Assembly: GCA_030428385.1 (NCBI GenBank)
Contig: JAUIDY010000056.1
Coordinates: forward strand, 1-38,819
Source of the DNA: Rhodothermia bacterium
Lineage (GTDB): Bacteria; Bacteroidota; Rhodothermia; Rhodothermales; JAAAOL01
DNA: 38,819 nucleotides
Direction of reading: 5' to 3'
This document shows positions 35,700 to 38,819 of the stretch, one piece after another. The notes under the pieces were generated by a model. It searched no databases. It worked only from the letters and a program-made list of their open reading frames with translations, and was not told where the DNA came from. How positions within the stretch are numbered: position 1 is the first letter of the stretch; every line of letters begins with the position of its first letter. Made by a program: the position numbers and the translations under genes.

Positions 35700-35742
35700 A
35701 TTTGTCTACTTGACAAATATTGCCAATAAGGCTATATTTGTC
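35700..35742. promoter_or_regulatory. Inverted-repeat operator upstream of dndC
   Basis: Three ATTTGTC / GACAAAT half-sites. ATTTGTC (35700-35706) and GACAAAT (35712-35718) form a perfect inverted repeat with a 5-nt spacer. GACAAATATTGCC (35712-35724) and GGCTATATTTGTC (35730-35742) form a 13-bp inverted repeat with one mismatch around AATAA. The sites cover the predicted dndC promoter, as expected for a repressor operator. The adjacent XRE protein is the obvious candidate to bind here. Confidence 0.7.
35710..35740 (+). promoter_or_regulatory. Predicted dndC promoter
   Basis: TTG at 35710-35712, a 20-nt spacer and a perfect TATATTTG (TAnnTTTG) at 35733-35740. This is the best Bacteroidota-type promoter in the window. 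Transcription would begin near 35746, leaving a leader of about 155 nt before the dndC ATG. Confidence 0.65.
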
Positions 35743-35903
35743 GGGTCTCGATTTCAGCAGACTGCATGCCGCAAGAAGATGGGAAGTGTTTCTCATTCGC
35801 GGTATCTTTAGCCAGCGGATGGTTTGCCGCAGAACTTTCCATTGTTAACATGTTTATTCACTACTCTCTCTTACTCCAGTAGCCTAAACGCATTTGATTG
35901 CCC

Positions 35904-37307
35904 ATGTTCACAGTTTCGGGTGACCGGCCTATAGACGATGTTTTTGAAGAGATCCGTGGTGTATACCGCGAGCACGACTACCCGTGGGTTATTGGATATA
36001 GTGGGGGTAAAGACTCCACCACCGCGTTGCAGCTTGTGTGGGTAGCGATTGCTGGTCTCCCACAAGAGGAGCGCACGAAACCGGTTTTTGTCATCTCGAC
36101 CGATACGCTGGTGGAGACACCTGTCATTGTTGATCATGTTCGAAACACCATTGAGCGGATCAACGAGCACGCAGCGAAGGAAAAGATGCCCTTCACGGCC
36201 CGGATTCTTCGTCCAAAGGTTGAGGACACGTTTTGGGTTCAGCTCATCGGGAAAGGGTATCCCGCCCCCAACAGTATTTTCAGGTGGTGTACTGACAGGT
36301 TAAAGATTAAGCCCTCCAACACCTTCATTAAGGAGCAGGTGGCGAAGTATGGCGATGTGATCCTGGTGCTCGGCAGCCGACGTGGAGAAAGCATGACGCG
36401 CGACCAGGTGCTCAACAAAAACTATATGCCCGGGATGAAGCTGGCGATGCATGGGCAGCTCAACAATGCCTGGGTATACTTACCGATTGAGCACTTCTCA
36501 ACGGATGACATCTGGACGTATCTGATTCAGCATCACTCGCCCTGGGGCAACGACAATCGGCAGTTGGCGAACCTGTACCAGTCTGCGCAGGACGGCGAGT
36601 GCCCGATTGTTGTTGATACAAGCACACCGAGTTGTGGCAATAGCCGCTTTGGATGCTGGACCTGCACCGTCGTGGCCCGCGACCGCTCGATGGAAGCCAT
36701 GATCGATTCGGGGCAGGACTGGATGATTCCGCTCCTGGAATTCCGCGATTGGCTCGCTGAGACGCAGGACCCGGAAGTCAAGCATGAGCAGCGCGAATAC
36801 AAAGGGCGGGATGGACGGGTCCGCTTTTCTAAAAACGGGCGCTTGCTCTACCGGACGTACAAGCTGGCGTTTTCCAAGGCCATGTTGCAGCGACTCCTCG
36901 AGACGCAGAAAGAGATTCTCGAGTACGATCCCGACTTCAGTCTTATTAGTGAAGGCGAGTTGCACGAGATTCGGCACATCTGGCTATCCGAACGGCAGGA
37001 CTGGGAAGACTCGGTTCCAAGAATCTATAAAGAGGTCACGGGGCGAGATTTGTCATGGAAGCAGTATGATATTTCACTACCGGGACGTCTGGAGCATGAG
37101 GTGCTCACGCGGGTTGCAGACAGGCACAACGTTCCAGCAGGTCTCTTGCAGAAACTGATTGACGCGGAGTGGCAAAATCATGGCCTCAGGAGACGGGCAT
37201 CTATCCATAACCAAATAGCCAAGATTATGGGCGAGGAGTGGCGTACGCTCGACGAGGTGAAAGCAGAGTCCGAACAGCGTCAGAAAGCGACCGCAGAAGA
37301 GGCATAG
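35904..37307 (+). CDS. dndC: DNA phosphorothioation sulfurtransferase DndC
   Basis: 467 residues from ATG 35904 (MFTVSGDRPIDDVFEEI); TTG 35898 is only a track of the same frame. PP-loop SGGKDST at 33-39 marks an ATP-pyrophosphatase/PAPS-reductase-like fold that adenylates or activates the DNA backbone for sulfur insertion. Conserved cysteines Cys129 (FRWCTDR), Cys233, Cys244, Cys251 and Cys254 (SCGNSRFGCWTC) fit the iron-sulfur cluster and sulfur-transfer sites of DndC. The C-terminal part is helical and charged. With DndA or another cysteine desulfurase, DndD and DndE it puts phosphorothioate links in DNA. dndC is the first gene of the operon here, without dndB upstream; dndD follows after 3 bp. 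Confidence 0.95.
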   Translation: MFTVSGDRPIDDVFEEIRGVYREHDYPWVIGYSGGKDSTTALQLVWVAIAGLPQEERTKPVFVISTDTLVETPVIVDHVRNTIERINEHAAKEKMPFTARILRPKVEDTFWVQLIGKGYPAPNSIFRWCTDRLKIKPSNTFIKEQVAKYGDVILVLGSRRGESMTRDQVLNKNYMPGMKLAMHGQLNNAWVYLPIEHFSTDDIWTYLIQHHSPWGNDNRQLANLYQSAQDGECPIVVDTSTPSCGNSRFGCWTCTVVARDRSMEAMIDSGQDWMIPLLEFRDWLAETQDPEVKHEQREYKGRDGRVRFSKNGRLLYRTYKLAFSKAMLQRLLETQKEILEYDPDFSLISEGELHEIRHIWLSERQDWEDSVPRIYKEVTGRDLSWKQYDISLPGRLEHEVLTRVADRHNVPAGLLQKLIDAEWQNHGLRRRASIHNQIAKIMGEEWRTLDEVKAESEQRQKATAEEA

Positions 37308-37310
37308 TGC

Positions 37311-38819
37311 ATGATATTTAAGCAGGTAACACTGGAAAACTACGGTGTCTATGGGGGGCAGCACACCCTAGACCTGGTTCCCCATTCTGATCAGCACTTC
37401 GATAAGCCGATTGTGCTTTTCAGTGGCAAGAACGGGGTCGGGAAGACGACTTTTTTAGAGGCAATTCGGCTCTGTTTGCATGGCTCCCTTGCGCTGGGCA
37501 CACGGGTGAGCCGCTCGAAATACAAAGGGCACCTGCTCAAGCGTATTCACCGCTCTTACCAAGCCGGGCGCGCTAGTGATGAGCCTGGAGGTGACGGCGC
37601 AGCCTCGTTAATCATGGATCCCGATGAGGCTGCGCTGATTGTGAAGTTCGACTTTGTAGAAGCAGGCCAGGTGCTTGCTTACCGTGTGGAGCGCCGCTGG
37701 CATCGCACGCCCAGCGGAGATGTTGCCGAAAGTTTATCCATTCTAGAAAATGGAGCGCCACCCTCAGATCTATTGGATGACCAAAAAGAGCATTTCCTCC
37801 GTGAGCTGATTAGCCCGAGTGCCCTTGAACTTTTTTTCTTCGACGGTGAGCGACTAAAGGCACTGGCCAAGGATGAATTGAGCAACACCTTGCTCGCCAG
37901 CACCATGCGTTCGTTACTCGGCCTTCATCTCGTTGAAAAGCTCCAGATTGACCTTGATGTTTACATCGGGCGTAAGCTGAAGGAGGAAGCGCCTGAGGAT
38001 GTAAAGGCTGAGATTGAGCACTGGGAGAGGGAATACGAAGAGCTAGTCCAGCAACGTGATGTCACTCTTCCCGAGCGTCAGCTCGACAACATTGCAGAGA
38101 TTGAGAATACGAAGGAGGCCATTGCCCATCAGGAAGAGCTGATCGCAAAAGAAGGCGGCAGCTATGCCATACGTGTGGATAAACTTAAGCATGAGCGGAG
38201 CAAGCTAGAACACGAACTGGAGGTACAAAGGCGCAGGGTTCAGGAGATGTGTAGCGGCTTGATGCCCTTCGCTGTTGCTCCCAAGCTGTGTAGGCTCGTT
38301 GCGGAGCGGTTGGTATTGGAAGTCGAGTTCAAGCGCTGGAAAACATCGCAGGATCTCATTGACCACCAGGTCAAAGAAGTCGAGGCCGCCCTGGGCAACG
38401 CTTCGTTTTGGGAGGACCTCCGGCTTTCGCTTGATGGAGAGACGCGAGTGAAAGTTGCACGCAAGCTGCGGGAGACTCTTATCGCAGCCACCCCCGCCGC
38501 GAAGGTAGCAAAGGGTGAGGTTGTGCTGCGGTTGTCTGAGCCGGATCGTATGAAGCTAACAGGCTGGATTGAGCAGGCGCTTCATGAGATACCAGCCTCT
38601 TTTGCCGAGAACACGCAGCACTTCCTCCAGCTGGAAAAAGACTTGCGCCGGGTCAAGCGTGAGTTGGCTAAGACGCCGGACGACCTTATCCTTCAGCCTC
38701 TGGTGGAAACATTGAAGGAACTGAATGCAAAGCTTGAAGGATTGCAGCGTGAGCATACGAAGCTGGCGGATGACCTAGGGGTTGTATGGAATAAGGCCAA
38801 TCATGCCGAAGGAAGACTT
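37311..38819 (+). CDS. dndD: DNA phosphorothioation ATPase DndD (5' part)
   Basis: Starts at ATG 37311, 3 bp after the dndC stop, and stays open to the end of the window (503 codons), so the C-terminus is missing. MIFKQVTLENYGVYGGQHTL and Walker A GKNGVGKT (39-46) mark an SMC/RecN-like ATPase. PSALELFFFDGERLKALA is the conserved DndD segment after it. From about residue 220 the sequence is a charged coiled coil (EIEHWEREYEELVQQ, then HEELIAKEGG-like stretches). In the full protein the second ATPase half follows this coiled coil. DndD is thought to hydrolyse ATP to open or reshape DNA for DndC. It is part of the dndCD(E) operon; further genes must lie to the right. Confidence 0.93.
   Translation, partial: MIFKQVTLENYGVYGGQHTLDLVPHSDQHFDKPIVLFSGKNGVGKTTFLEAIRLCLHGSLALGTRVSRSKYKGHLLKRIHRSYQAGRASDEPGGDGAASLIMDPDEAALIVKFDFVEAGQVLAYRVERRWHRTPSGDVAESLSILENGAPPSDLLDDQKEHFLRELISPSALELFFFDGERLKALAKDELSNTLLASTMRSLLGLHLVEKLQIDLDVYIGRKLKEEAPEDVKAEIEHWEREYEELVQQRDVTLPERQLDNIAEIENTKEAIAHQEELIAKEGGSYAIRVDKLKHERSKLEHELEVQRRRVQEMCSGLMPFAVAPKLCRLVAERLVLEVEFKRWKTSQDLIDHQVKEVEAALGNASFWEDLRLSLDGETRVKVARKLRETLIAATPAAKVAKGEVVLRLSEPDRMKLTGWIEQALHEIPASFAENTQHFLQLEKDLRRVKRELAKTPDDLILQPLVETLKELNAKLEGLQREHTKLADDLGVVWNKANHAEGRL

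Larger units (their letters stand above)
28265..38819. mobile_element. Putative genomic island at tRNA-Gln
   Basis: Starts at the 3' end of tRNA-Gln and contains a tyrosine integrase, an excisionase-like HTH gene, a radical SAM/methyltransferase-helicase pair, a VWA gene, an XRE regulator and the start of a dnd locus. Composition is visibly richer in A/T than the left part. The right boundary is outside the window and no second copy of the tRNA 3' end is seen inside it, so the attachment sites are inferred. The integrase is about 4 kb from the tRNA, so the element could also be composite. Confidence 0.6.

Overview
The window looks like chromosomal DNA from a GC-rich member of the Bacteroidota/Rhodothermota branch (Rhodothermales-like). 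Four things support this: a C-terminal type IX secretion sorting domain at the left edge, a TonB-dependent receptor with an N-terminal carboxypeptidase-regulatory-like domain, two ECF sigma factor plus Ser/Thr-kinase-TPR gene pairs, and several promoters of the TTG / TAnnTTTG type. The taxonomic placement is inference from gene content; there is no rRNA in the window.

Left part (1-28188), apparently core chromosome. It holds, in order: the end of a secreted protein, an exported protein of unknown function, purL behind a structured leader, a TonB-dependent receptor, a small unknown protein, a repeat-bearing intergenic stretch, a DoxX-like membrane protein divergent from a lipoprotein/YiiX-like amidase pair, and then a signalling region (10096-20055). 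The signalling region has two sigma/kinase modules (sigma 13086-13664 with kinase 10096-13089; sigma 18654-19241 with kinase 15757-18576), a lipoprotein sharing a promoter motif with the first module, a CsgG-like outer-membrane protein between the modules, and a third sigma-70-like gene divergent from the second module. Housekeeping genes follow (idi, smc), then an unknown protein and a large lipoprotein zinc metalloprotease.

Right part (28265 to the end) looks like a genomic island set against the 3' end of a tRNA-Gln(CUG) gene. Base composition is visibly less GC-rich. Minus-strand genes run from a small unknown protein through an excisionase-like HTH protein and a tyrosine integrase to a tightly coupled pair: an SPL-type radical SAM protein and an 887-residue protein in which a SAM-methyltransferase-like domain is fused to an SF1 (UvrD-like) helicase. 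Further right lie an array of 10-bp-phased A-tracts, a VWA-domain protein, and a DNA phosphorothioation locus beginning directly with dndC and dndD (the latter runs off the window). The dnd genes are divergent from a small XRE-type regulator, and the intergenic region carries a strong inverted-repeat operator lying on a good TTG-n20-TATATTTG promoter.

The best candidates for something not previously described are the radical-SAM / methyltransferase-helicase pair, the XRE-operator control of a dnd operon with no adjacent dndB, and the phased A-tract array. The two sigma/kinase modules fit a known theme, sigma factor activation by phosphorylation, and show the expected residues.
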